This document shows, in pieces, positions 42,909-51,293 of a stretch of DNA of 61,509 nucleotides; position 1 is the first letter of the stretch; each line of letters opens with the position of its first letter. The stretch is taken from positions 1-61,509 of the IMG/VR virus record IMGVR_UViG_3300050011_000416. The stretch is one strand, 5' to 3'. Position numbers and translations under genes: made by a program. Source of the DNA: a virus. The notes under the pieces were generated by a model, which saw nothing but the letters and a program-made list of their open reading frames with translations, had not been told where the DNA came from and did no database searches.

Positions 42909-42921
42909 AGAGGTAAGATTG
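42907..42921 (-). promoter_or_regulatory. CAATCTTA-N4-TAT promoter candidate (GIY-YIG gene)
   Basis: The minus strand reads CAATCTTA-CCTC-TAT, running into the ATG at 42908. The plus-strand ribosome-binding site of the next gene (AGAGGTAAG) lies in the same bases. Confidence 0.5.
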
Positions 42922-43562
42922 TGACAAGTGAGAACCGGATGTTAGCGTTTGACTTAGAAACAGGTGGCCTAGATCCAACCAAAGCAGATCTCCTAACTGG
43001 TTACTTTGCCATGTTAGACCAAGATTTTAAGATCTTAGAAGAGCTTTCTTTGCATCTCAAACCAGAAGGACGTTTACCAATTGTAGAAGCTGCTGCCATG
43101 GCTACCAATGGTATCGACATTCAGAAGCATCTTGAGAGCCCAGACACCATTACCTATGCTGAAGGTGCAAAAAAACTCGTTTCCATGATTAAGAGGCATC
43201 TGAAGAAAAAGGGTCGCTACAGTAACATAATTCCATTTGGTTATAATATTTTAACTTTCGATATTGTCTGGGCACAATACCATTTGATTGACAAAACTAC
43301 TTGGGAATCAATGGTCCATTATAAGGCTCTTGATGTAATGCAACACGTAGACATGCTCAAAAACCATGGTTGGCTTCCTCCAAACGTAGGAAATCTTAAG
43401 TCTATGGTTGACTTCTTTGGCGTTCCCAAGGGTGAGGCCCACGTAGCAAAAGATGATATTTTGATGACTTTGGGAGTCTACAATAAGGTTAGAGAGCTAA
43501 TGGATTCTAAGAAGAGTGGTGGAAACAATCAAGATCTGATTAGTCTTTTGGAGGCTGAATGA
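42921..43562 (+). CDS. DnaQ-like 3'-5' exonuclease
   Basis: A 213-residue DEDDh-type exonuclease beginning MTSENRMLAFDLETGGLDP, with PFGYNILTFDIVW as Exo II and EAHVAKDDILMTLGVY as Exo III. The GTG at 42921 with AGAGG seven bases upstream is the best start. It lies just before the DNA polymerase alpha subunit and is probably its proofreading partner. Confidence 0.8.
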   Translation: MTSENRMLAFDLETGGLDPTKADLLTGYFAMLDQDFKILEELSLHLKPEGRLPIVEAAAMATNGIDIQKHLESPDTITYAEGAKKLVSMIKRHLKKKGRYSNIIPFGYNILTFDIVWAQYHLIDKTTWESMVHYKALDVMQHVDMLKNHGWLPPNVGNLKSMVDFFGVPKGEAHVAKDDILMTLGVYNKVRELMDSKKSGGNNQDLISLLEAE

Positions 43563-43789
43563 AACGCTCTCAAATGCTGCAAGTTATCAAAGATGCCCTA
43601 TATCCACATCTACCCATGCACTCATGGGAAGAATGTCCAACTTATATTGCCGAAGCGGTTCTACAATCTATTGAAGGCGGAAATAAACTTGGAGAGGGAA
43701 TGTTGCCCCCAGACTATTTCAATCCCGATAAGGGCGGATTTGTAGGAAGCGCTATGGGAATTTGGGAAAATGAATGGGAGAAAGAATGA
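43559..43789 (+). CDS. Small protein of unknown function
   Basis: A 76-residue protein with four-base overlaps on both sides. Unrecognised. Confidence 0.5.
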   Translation: MKRSQMLQVIKDALYPHLPMHSWEECPTYIAEAVLQSIEGGNKLGEGMLPPDYFNPDKGGFVGSAMGIWENEWEKE

Positions 43790-44049
43790 GAATATTTTTT
43801 AATCACAATACGTTGGATAGCTACCATAACGACAGCTGCGTAAAATTTGGTATAGGCTGGTATAGACACCACAAAAGCCATAAGTGGTTTGGAATTACTA
43901 TAGAACTCTATCTTCTTTATTGGGTAGTTAGTGGCAACTTTGTTAGTAATTATAAAGAATATCGAAAGAGAATGGACTGGAAACATAGTGACCATCTTAG
44001 GGAAGATTTAGCTGCAAAATTGGCAGCTAGAAAATTGGAGAAAAAGTGA
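43786..44049 (+). CDS. Small protein of unknown function
   Basis: An 87-residue basic protein with one hydrophobic stretch (WFGITIELYLLYWVVSGNFV), possibly membrane-associated. The ATG at 43786 overlaps the previous stop. Confidence 0.45.
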   Translation: MRIFFNHNTLDSYHNDSCVKFGIGWYRHHKSHKWFGITIELYLLYWVVSGNFVSNYKEYRKRMDWKHSDHLREDLAAKLAARKLEKK

Positions 44050-46163
44050 ATATAAGCATTCATACACACCCTGAATCCAGGCTCAGTGGTTCTCCCCTTC
44101 CTGCTATGATTAAGCGTGCAGTAGACTTGGGTCGTACCCATTTTTCCTATACTGACTTGGGCCACATCTCTAGTTGTTTGAAGACTTACGGTCTTGCCAA
44201 GAAGTCAGGACTCAAATTTGCTCCAGGTATTGAATTCTATTTCAAAGATCCCAAATGTCCATTCGTTACTGGAACTCAGGCAGATCGCTGTAGGTACTTT
44301 AATGCAGCACTTTTTTGTACTAATCAGCTCTCTTTTCAGGAACTCATAAGAACGGTATCTAAAGACGATATGCCCAAAATTGAGGTCCAAGAGGAAGAGC
44401 AATCCTTATGGTCCTGGGATGAACTGGAACGTCTAAGTAAGTTCGATACCCTCCTAGTTCTTGGGGGTGTCCACGATATGGTTGGGAAAGTCCTTCTAGC
44501 TGATGGCCCAGAATTGGCAGAAAAGGTATTACTCAGGGCTAAAGAGTTATTTGGTCCTAGATTATCCATAGCTTTGATCTGTGAACCATGGGATAAGAAA
44601 TACGCTACGGTTATCAAAATCAACTACACAGATGGTACCTATGACTCTTTATTGGCTTCTGACACGGTTACAACCGATAGGGCTAGAAAAATAAAGGTCT
44701 CAGATCTAATTAAAAGAGGTGGTCATACAGAGATTCAATCCAAAATTGTAGGTAATACTTTTTTTGAAGTCTATAAGAAAATAGATAACATTACGGAACA
44801 AAAAGGTTTTCTTCCATTGCCAGGTGGCGACATTACCCTTAGAATCAATAAATTTTTGCTCGAAATGTCCAAAAAATATGGAATTACGGCACTAGTATCT
44901 GACTACGCCTTTTATGCTTCAAAAGAAGATCACGCCGCTCAAACCATGGTTCTTGGCGGTAGTAAGCTAAAATCCGACCTTCATATGAAAACCGATGAAG
45001 AGTTCTATAAGTATCTTTATACCGTAATGAATCTGAGTCAGGACGAAGCCGCTCAACTTATATACAATAATAATGAGTGGGCTAAGAATTTTGATAACTT
45101 TGAATTGAAATACGAATGGCATTTGGCAGATAGTGGTGGAAATGCCGCACAGCAATGCATGGAGATTATTAAGAAAAAGGGACTAATGAAGTGGGATAAT
45201 CCTCTATGGACTGCTCGCCTTAGAGAAGAGTTTTTGGTCATTGCGAAAAACAAGGTCAAGGATCTATCCCCATATTTCTTGCCCATTCACGATGTCATTA
45301 ACTATTATGAGGAAAATGGCAGGCTTACTGGCCCAGGACGAGGAAGTAGTGCTGGAAGCCTAATTGCCTATCTAATGGGTATTACCAAAGTTAACCCATT
45401 TACTTACGACCTTAGTTTTAACCGCTTCTACTCTACAGATCGTATCGAAGCCCTTAAATTGGCCGATATCGATTCTGACTTGGAGTCTAGAGAATTATTG
45501 GTTGGAAGTGATGGTAAAAGCGGATATCTTTATGGTAGGTGGGGCAATAAGGCTGCCCAAATCAGTACCAGGGGCAAGATCAGGCTAAAGAGCGCAATCA
45601 AGGACACTAACCGATATTTTAAGGGATCTGTTGAGAAAGAAATCGAACAAATCTGTAAAAAGCTTCCAGATGCCGGTCAAGGCATTACAGATGAACAATT
45701 TTTGTTTGGTTTTGAGGATGATGATGGCAACCATATTGATGGGTTGATCGAAACTTCCGAAGTCTTACAGAAATACATAGCTGAACGTCCAAAAGAATGG
45801 GCAATCGTACAACAGGCTCTAGGGATTACTAGATCTTTTAGCCGACATGCCTGCTTCCCTTCTAGTGAGGCAATCTTAACTATAGAAGATGAAAAGATAG
45901 TAAAAAGAGGAATTATAGAATGTCACAACAAAATGATTCTAACAGGAACGGGGAGAAAGGCAAATGCGAGACTTCTCCATCAAGGACGGAAGAAGATTTA
46001 CAAGTACACACTCTCGGACGGGACAAGTATAAAGAGCACCTCAGATCACGAATTCTTAACACTAGAAAAAGGCTGGCAGAAAATAAATTTGATCCTGAAG
46101 GAAAACCTTACATTTTTACCTCTATCGATGACTGTAAAAGATTTGCTAAAAATAAAGGACTGA
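44046..46163 (+). CDS. dnaE: DNA polymerase III alpha, N-terminal part fused to an N-intein
   Basis: A 705-residue protein. Residues 1-602 are the first part of a bacterial-type replicative polymerase: PHP domain (SIHTHPESRLSGS, YTDLG), palm with GPGRGSSAGSLIAYLMG and LADIDSD catalytic acids, ending RSFSRHA. From Cys603 (CFPSSEAILTIEDEKI) it is the N-terminal half of an intein, with block B SIKSTSDHEFLTLEKGW, and stops after 103 intein residues. The rest of the polymerase is in the frame from 46989. The split point is the conserved RHA-A-G motif. The start is GTG on the previous stop. Confidence 0.85.
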   Translation: MNISIHTHPESRLSGSPLPAMIKRAVDLGRTHFSYTDLGHISSCLKTYGLAKKSGLKFAPGIEFYFKDPKCPFVTGTQADRCRYFNAALFCTNQLSFQELIRTVSKDDMPKIEVQEEEQSLWSWDELERLSKFDTLLVLGGVHDMVGKVLLADGPELAEKVLLRAKELFGPRLSIALICEPWDKKYATVIKINYTDGTYDSLLASDTVTTDRARKIKVSDLIKRGGHTEIQSKIVGNTFFEVYKKIDNITEQKGFLPLPGGDITLRINKFLLEMSKKYGITALVSDYAFYASKEDHAAQTMVLGGSKLKSDLHMKTDEEFYKYLYTVMNLSQDEAAQLIYNNNEWAKNFDNFELKYEWHLADSGGNAAQQCMEIIKKKGLMKWDNPLWTARLREEFLVIAKNKVKDLSPYFLPIHDVINYYEENGRLTGPGRGSSAGSLIAYLMGITKVNPFTYDLSFNRFYSTDRIEALKLADIDSDLESRELLVGSDGKSGYLYGRWGNKAAQISTRGKIRLKSAIKDTNRYFKGSVEKEIEQICKKLPDAGQGITDEQFLFGFEDDDGNHIDGLIETSEVLQKYIAERPKEWAIVQQALGITRSFSRHACFPSSEAILTIEDEKIVKRGIIECHNKMILTGTGRKANARLLHQGRKKIYKYTLSDGTSIKSTSDHEFLTLEKGWQKINLILKENLTFLPLSMTVKDLLKIKD
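45852..46160 (+). mobile_element. Split intein, N-terminal half (in dnaE)
   Basis: 103 residues from catalytic Cys1 (CFPSSEA) through block B (TSDHEFLT) to the stop codon. It would splice in trans with the half encoded at 46989-47102. Confidence 0.75.
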
Positions 46164-47011
46164 AATGTTTAGATAACAAATACGTTAGATGCGATTTTCC
46201 TATGTCTTGGGAATGCAGCAATGGACATATCTTTAAAAGACGCATAACCGATATGGTTAGAGGAACCGCAAAATGCCCTAAATGTGGAGATAGGGGTCGA
46301 GCAGAGCATTCTAGAAAAACATGGGAAGACATAAACAAAGAACTTAAAAGACGAGGACTCATTCCTCTATTTGTTCACGAAGACTATAAGAGCGTGGAAT
46401 CTGTCTTAAGGTTCAAACACACTAAATGCGGTAATGAATTCGAATGTAGGTACAGACAGGCCTTTAAACTTAAAGATGGAAGCGCGTGTCCAAAATGTAA
46501 TCCACTGTGCAAAAGGGGGACTTTGGAAGAATGCGAAAAATTGGCCCAAAAGAAAGGCGGAATTTGCGTAAAATTTTCTGGTAATGTTAAGGATATTTCT
46601 ACTTGGAAATGTAATGCAGAGCACGTTTGGCAAGCCCCACTATTCTTGATGCGCAAGGGAAGTTGGTGTATGATCTGCGAATACGATTCCAGAATAAAAT
46701 ATAAATCTGAAGAAGACTATAAGTTAGCGGGTCGCTTGGCCAGCTATAAACGAAGAGATAAACAAAAAAATAGAGGATTCGATATAGATTTTAACGATAT
46801 GCTTAAGCTCAAAGATTCCAAATGTTTTTACTGTTCAGATGAGGCTAAGGGGTACGATAGAAAAGATAATAGTTTGGGACACTTAAAAACAAATGTGGTT
46901 CCGTGTTGTTTTAGATGCAATAAGATAAAAATGGACAAAATTCCCTTTGACTTAATGATAGAAATAGGTAAAACTATAAATAAGTATTATGCTAAAAATA
47001 ACAAAAGTTGA
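45920..47011 (+). CDS. HNH-type endonuclease lying inside the split intein
   Basis: A frame of up to 363 residues between the intein halves. The recognisable protein starts near residue 63 (KPYIFTSIDDCKRFAKNKGL). Three zinc-ribbon repeats follow (WECSNGHIF...CPKC, FKHTKCGNEF...CPKC, WKCNAEHVW...CMIC). The C-terminal nuclease is CFYCSDEAKGYDRKDNSLGH, then NVVPCCFRCNKIKMDK. The first 81 codons overlap the N-intein in another frame, so the true start is uncertain (ATG 45920 or a later, unusual codon). Its end overlaps the C-terminal intein half by 23 bases. Confidence 0.7.
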   Translation: MSQQNDSNRNGEKGKCETSPSRTEEDLQVHTLGRDKYKEHLRSRILNTRKRLAENKFDPEGKPYIFTSIDDCKRFAKNKGLKCLDNKYVRCDFPMSWECSNGHIFKRRITDMVRGTAKCPKCGDRGRAEHSRKTWEDINKELKRRGLIPLFVHEDYKSVESVLRFKHTKCGNEFECRYRQAFKLKDGSACPKCNPLCKRGTLEECEKLAQKKGGICVKFSGNVKDISTWKCNAEHVWQAPLFLMRKGSWCMICEYDSRIKYKSEEDYKLAGRLASYKRRDKQKNRGFDIDFNDMLKLKDSKCFYCSDEAKGYDRKDNSLGHLKTNVVPCCFRCNKIKMDKIPFDLMIEIGKTINKYYAKNNKS

Positions 47012-47102
47012 AGAAATAGGATATGAAGACGTTTACGATCTTTTTGTAGACAATGAAGACCATTCTTTTATATTGGGAAATTCAGGTGTAATTGCGCATA
47101 AT
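46989..47102 (+). mobile_element. Split intein, C-terminal half (in dnaE)
   Basis: 38 residues with block F (VYDLFVDNEDHSFIL) and block G (GVIAHN) before Cys+1. The length is typical of natural split-intein C-halves. Confidence 0.75.
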
Positions 47103-48899
47103 TGCGCATTTGTCATTGCAGATATGCCCATTTCTGATCTGGTTCCTCTTAAAGAAGGCCATATTACCCAATATGAAGCTGGGGCTTGTGAAGAAGCTGG
47201 TTTGGTTAAATACGACTTTTTGGTTATCAATCAATTGAAAGATATCAGAGTTTGCTTGGACTTGATCAATAAGAAGAATGGCGATGTCAACAGAGTTGGT
47301 TATTTTAACCATAAAGGCCTAAGAACCTACATTTGGGACTTACCAGAAGATCCAGAGGCCTACAAAAGTGTTTGGAATGGAGAGACAGAATCCTGCTTTC
47401 AAATCAATACCACCACCATGACCCCTTTTGTGAAATCCGTCATGCCCCAAAATATGGAAGATCTTTCCATCATTCTATCCCTTGTTCGCCCTGGTCCATT
47501 GGACTATGTTATCGAGGAAACCGGCAGAAATATGGCTAGGGAGTACGTACATCGTCGTGATGGCAATTCATATGAAGATATTGAAATCCTAAAGGAATTG
47601 ATTCCACAGACACATTCGGTTCTTGTTTATCAAGAGCAGGTTACTAAGATCGCAAAGGAACTAGCTGGATTCTCCGGCAGTGCTGCTGAAAATCTCAGAG
47701 AAGCTATTGGTAAAAAGAAGCGCTCTACGATTTTAAAGATTAAGCCTGAGTTTATTAACGGATGTAAGTCTTCAGGCAAGGTTACCGAGGAAGAGGCCCA
47801 ACAGCTATGGGAACGAATCGTGACCTTTGGTAGATATGCGTTTAATAAATCCCACGGAATCTCATATGCCCACATTACCTACGCTTGCATGTTCCTTAAG
47901 CATTACTACAACTTGGAGTTTTGGGCAGCCATTCTCACAAATGCCAAGGAAAAAGAGATCTCAGGCAAGCTCTGGCCTCACGTAAGAGACTTGGTAGCTC
48001 CTCCAGATATCAACCTATCTTCCGATGAAATGGAGATTGACTACGCCAATCACAAGATTCGTGCCAAGTTAGGTGTCATCAGGGGAATGGGTGCTGCTAC
48101 AATCGATCCTATTGTGGCTGGAAGGCCCTACAAAGACATCCAAGACTTCGTCAATAGGGATGTGGCCGGACCAGCTCTTAGCCGTAAGCTAACCCACGTA
48201 GGAGTCTTAGACTCCCTATATCCTCCCAAGTTAGGTTTATTGGAAAAACTTCAATTGTTTGAGAATGCTCTAGAGATCAAGAAACACGATAAAAAAGTAG
48301 AAAAGGCAAGATTAGAGGGTAAAACCATAAAAGCCTCTTTGCCCAAGTTGGGTGAGATTCCAGAAGAATATCTCAGCATTGAAAAAGATCCTATGAAGAA
48401 CGCTGCTATAAAGAAATCGATTCTTCCTAGCCTTTTAGTTGGTTTGAGAGATCTCGGCATGAAGTACTCCAAATGTTTGGAATATAAAGACATTCCTTCT
48501 AAAATGATGGTATCTGCTGAAGGGCGAAGGGGTGTAGAGTTTGATACTAGGTACAAGCCAACCGATAAAGAGAGGATTTTCTTGATTAGCGGGGAGATGC
48601 TCCAACAATTGGACGAGCAAACTGCTGAAGAGGTATCGGAAGATAAGTATGCGGTAGTTACTGCTTTCATTGTTGAAACTAAGGTATTTGACTATAAGAA
48701 AAATACAAAGCAAGCATTGAAGGTTGTAATGGACGTAGATGGGGTAACTAGTGAGAAAGTTCTATGGCCAGACTACTTCACCCAAGAATTGACTTATCCC
48801 AAGGAGCTTAAGAAGGGCAACATTTGTACAATTTTCCTAAAGAAACGTGCAAATAAGGCAGATGTTTGTTCAATTACAGAAATTGTAATAGAGGCTTGA
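46989..48899 (+). CDS. dnaE: C-intein fused to the C-terminal part of DNA polymerase III alpha
   Basis: A 636-residue protein. Residues 1-38 are the C-terminal half of an intein (DVYDLFVDNEDHSFILGNSG, ending VIAHN). Cys39 begins the polymerase C-extein (CAFVIADMPISDLVPL), followed by the finger domain (SLVRPGPLDYVIEETGRN, KSHGISYAHITYACMFLKHY), helix-hairpin-helix and OB-fold regions. Trans-splicing would join RSFSRHA to CAFVIA and give a polymerase of 1,200 residues. There is no strong ribosome-binding site before the ATG. Confidence 0.85.
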   Translation: MLKITKVEEIGYEDVYDLFVDNEDHSFILGNSGVIAHNCAFVIADMPISDLVPLKEGHITQYEAGACEEAGLVKYDFLVINQLKDIRVCLDLINKKNGDVNRVGYFNHKGLRTYIWDLPEDPEAYKSVWNGETESCFQINTTTMTPFVKSVMPQNMEDLSIILSLVRPGPLDYVIEETGRNMAREYVHRRDGNSYEDIEILKELIPQTHSVLVYQEQVTKIAKELAGFSGSAAENLREAIGKKKRSTILKIKPEFINGCKSSGKVTEEEAQQLWERIVTFGRYAFNKSHGISYAHITYACMFLKHYYNLEFWAAILTNAKEKEISGKLWPHVRDLVAPPDINLSSDEMEIDYANHKIRAKLGVIRGMGAATIDPIVAGRPYKDIQDFVNRDVAGPALSRKLTHVGVLDSLYPPKLGLLEKLQLFENALEIKKHDKKVEKARLEGKTIKASLPKLGEIPEEYLSIEKDPMKNAAIKKSILPSLLVGLRDLGMKYSKCLEYKDIPSKMMVSAEGRRGVEFDTRYKPTDKERIFLISGEMLQQLDEQTAEEVSEDKYAVVTAFIVETKVFDYKKNTKQALKVVMDVDGVTSEKVLWPDYFTQELTYPKELKKGNICTIFLKKRANKADVCSITEIVIEA

Positions 48900-48924
48900 C
48901 AGATCGATCTTTGTCAGATATGCT
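48896..48924 (+). promoter_or_regulatory. Sigma70-like promoter before the subtilisin-like gene
   Basis: TTGACA and TATGCT are 17 bases apart. The expected start falls on the ATG at 48931, giving a leaderless message. Confidence 0.65.
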
Positions 48925-48930
48925 TTTAAT

Positions 48931-49674
48931 ATGAAGTTGATACTCTTAATCGCTTTACTAGTATTTCCATCAACAAGTTACGCCGATCATCCTCAGTGTG
49001 GGCAAATTAGGGTAGCCATCGTAGATACAGGCCTGGACTTAAAAGATCCCAGATTTTCTGGACGACTATGCCAAACCGGACACAGGAATTTTGTAGAAGG
49101 TGAGGGTCTGGAAGATAGGCATGGTCATGGCACTCATATTGCTGGACTGGTAGAGAAATATGCTGGATCTGCCGATTACTGTATGCTCATTTATAAATAC
49201 TACGCAGATCTATCTTCAGGATATGTCAATTTAACTAGATATTTGCAAGCCATTAGGGCAGCTAAGGACAACGGAGCGACTATCATAAACTTCTCCGGTG
49301 GTGGCCCAGAGTTTTCGGAAGAGGAATATGTCTTTATTAAAGATAGTCCTCAAATAACTTTTGTAGTGGCTGCTGGAAATGATAATAAGAACCTAGACAT
49401 TCCAGGTAACGGATATTATCCAGCTTCTTATTTCTTACCTAATGAGATTCCCGTGGGCAATATAGATTCAAACGATAACAAAGTTAAGTCTTCAAATTGG
49501 AGTAAAAGAGTAACTGTCAAAGAACATGGCGAAATGGTATTTTCTACCCTTCCATGCACTTTCAATGGTAGGATACTTTGTGACGGTTTCATGACAGGAA
49601 CTTCTCAAGCAACCGCAATTCATACTGGAAAATTAGTTGCAAAATTATCCAAAACATGCAATTATAGGAAATAA
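48931..49674 (+). CDS. Secreted subtilisin-like serine protease
   Basis: A 247-residue S8 protease. Residues 1-18 are a signal peptide. The catalytic triad is Asp32 (VAIVDTG), His66 (GHGTHIAGL) and Ser225 (GTSQATA), with Asn150 (VAAGN) as oxyanion residue. There is no long propeptide, so the enzyme is compact. It would act outside the cytoplasm, in lysis, in shedding of envelope proteins or against competitors. It has its own strong promoter. Confidence 0.85.
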   Translation: MKLILLIALLVFPSTSYADHPQCGQIRVAIVDTGLDLKDPRFSGRLCQTGHRNFVEGEGLEDRHGHGTHIAGLVEKYAGSADYCMLIYKYYADLSSGYVNLTRYLQAIRAAKDNGATIINFSGGGPEFSEEEYVFIKDSPQITFVVAAGNDNKNLDIPGNGYYPASYFLPNEIPVGNIDSNDNKVKSSNWSKRVTVKEHGEMVFSTLPCTFNGRILCDGFMTGTSQATAIHTGKLVAKLSKTCNYRK

Positions 49675-49676
49675 CA

Positions 49677-49928
49677 ATGGCAGACAATACAGACTTTAAG
49701 GTTATCAAGAAGAAAGAGATCGACAAGGGAACTACTTTAAAGGTGACCAAAAATATCATGAGCGGCAGAATATTTGTAGAGTTTGCTTCTTTGGATCCCA
49801 AAATTATTCTCCAGAAGAACTTCCAGGATACGATAGATGGCAAATTGCAATCTGAGAAGTTTGCTAAGAGCATCACCAGTACGGATCAGTTGATGAAGTA
49901 CTTTGGTATTAAGAAGAAAGTTTTATGA
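49677..49928 (+). CDS. Small protein of unknown function
   Basis: An 83-residue basic protein with AGGAAA upstream, coupled to the next gene. Unrecognised. Confidence 0.5.
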   Translation: MADNTDFKVIKKKEIDKGTTLKVTKNIMSGRIFVEFASLDPKIILQKNFQDTIDGKLQSEKFAKSITSTDQLMKYFGIKKKVL

Positions 49929-50227
49929 TTACCCTACTATTGGTTTTCCTATTTGTCCTCTTCTCTCTTACTTTTATTGCAGCGGCAGGTGGGGGTGGAC
50001 TAGTTAGAGTTCATAAAAATGAAGAGTGGACTAAATTCAAAAATGGCGTTCCTGTGTGCGGTGTTGGCAGACGAGGTTATTGGACCAACAGTCACACTTT
50101 CGGTGGTGATTGGCCATTTAGGGAGCGCCCAGATGGAACTTGGTATGACCCCAAAACTGGTAAGGATTGTGTAACTATGTCCCTTAATGATTTGCTTAAA
50201 AAGCACGAAAAGAAAGATAAATCATGA
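49925..50227 (+). CDS. Small exported or membrane-anchored protein
   Basis: A 100-residue protein. Residues 1-22 are hydrophobic (MITLLLVFLFVLFSLTFIAA) and act as a signal or anchor. The rest is polar with two cysteines. It is coupled on both sides. Confidence 0.5.
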   Translation: MITLLLVFLFVLFSLTFIAAAGGGGLVRVHKNEEWTKFKNGVPVCGVGRRGYWTNSHTFGGDWPFRERPDGTWYDPKTGKDCVTMSLNDLLKKHEKKDKS

Positions 50228-50493
50228 AGGTAGATCTTGGTAAATTCGACCTTAAGGTTTGGAGAGAAATAGCCGTAAAAGCAACGCCGGGACCATGGGG
50301 TCCGTGGAGTGGAAACTGGCCATTCTATGTCGATGTAAGGAAGCCTTCTCAATCCTTATCAAAACATGACGATACAAGACCAACTTATTGGCGTTACGAA
50401 GATGCTGAGTTTGTTTTGAATTTTGCCCCCGAAGTAGTTATTGCATTGCTGGATCGTATAAAAGAGTTGGAAAATATCGTAAACAAGGAGTAA
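50224..50493 (+). CDS. Ea22-like protein
   Basis: An 89-residue protein with the Ea22-type pattern: ATPGPWGPW, then DAEFVLNFAPEVVIALLDRI, then a coiled-coil tail. Ea22-like proteins are frequent accessory phage proteins without a settled function. Confidence 0.6.
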   Translation: MKVDLGKFDLKVWREIAVKATPGPWGPWSGNWPFYVDVRKPSQSLSKHDDTRPTYWRYEDAEFVLNFAPEVVIALLDRIKELENIVNKE

Positions 50494-50495
50494 TT

Positions 50496-51269
50496 ATGTC
50501 ACTAAGTACTATTCTAAAAGAGATGGAAACGAATCGCCCAAATGCTGATATGGATGTTCAAATGGGATCCGAGGCTACTTATGGTGGCCGTGTTGGTCTA
50601 AAACGTGCTGCAACAGAGACCCTAAAACGTCTGAAACTTCAATACCGCAATGAATTGATGACCTCTACAGCGTTTATCGTAGTTACCGGAGATGGCAGGG
50701 ACAGTTTCGGCCAACTAGCTTCTGGAGATAATTTTGGATGTTTCTTGGCAGACCCAGAAGAATTCTACAAGGACTTGGCTTCTAGGATCAACCCTACTCT
50801 TTTTGGCAGGGAAGGAGTTAGACAGCTTTTCAATATCGCCGGGAATATCTTGGAGGATAAAGCGTTGGAGCTTGACATCAACTCCTATCCAATGTTAATG
50901 TTTAACGAGAAGTATAACTCAGCGGTTAATAGTGTAGAGGACTTTGTTCCATTGATTAGGAATGCCGTTAATGATCAAGTAGGGTCTGAAATTGTTGGAA
51001 TTAATGCAATTCATTCTATCGTTGATAAGGCCATTGGAAAGAACCATTCGGCATCAGTTACCCCTGTGGTGCTTAATACGGCAGATGAGAAGTTTGCTCT
51101 AGATCTTCAAAATAATCTTAAGAGATTGACCGGTAAGGTATTTTTGGTAGTTGCTGGTAAGGCATCAAAAAATCTTTATAAGACCAAGGAAGTTGTTCTG
51201 GTCAAAACAGTATCAGAGGAGAGTGTTGGGGAAGCATTAGCTACGATTCGCAGTAAGATTCTACAGTAA
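50496..51269 (+). CDS. Protein of unknown function next to the SSB
   Basis: A 257-residue alpha/beta protein with AAGGAG upstream. The middle reads VVTGDGRDSFGQLASGDNFG. It directly precedes the single-strand binding protein. No family recognised. Confidence 0.5.
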   Translation: MSLSTILKEMETNRPNADMDVQMGSEATYGGRVGLKRAATETLKRLKLQYRNELMTSTAFIVVTGDGRDSFGQLASGDNFGCFLADPEEFYKDLASRINPTLFGREGVRQLFNIAGNILEDKALELDINSYPMLMFNEKYNSAVNSVEDFVPLIRNAVNDQVGSEIVGINAIHSIVDKAIGKNHSASVTPVVLNTADEKFALDLQNNLKRLTGKVFLVVAGKASKNLYKTKEVVLVKTVSEESVGEALATIRSKILQ

Positions 51270-51293
51270 AACTAACAATAAAAGGGAGATAAC

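Noticed and set aside
46130-46165. Programmed -1 frameshift joining the dnaE N-half to the endonuclease frame
   Set aside because: No X-XXY-YYZ heptamer lies in the correct frame near the stop, and the downstream polymerase part has its own ATG and intein half.
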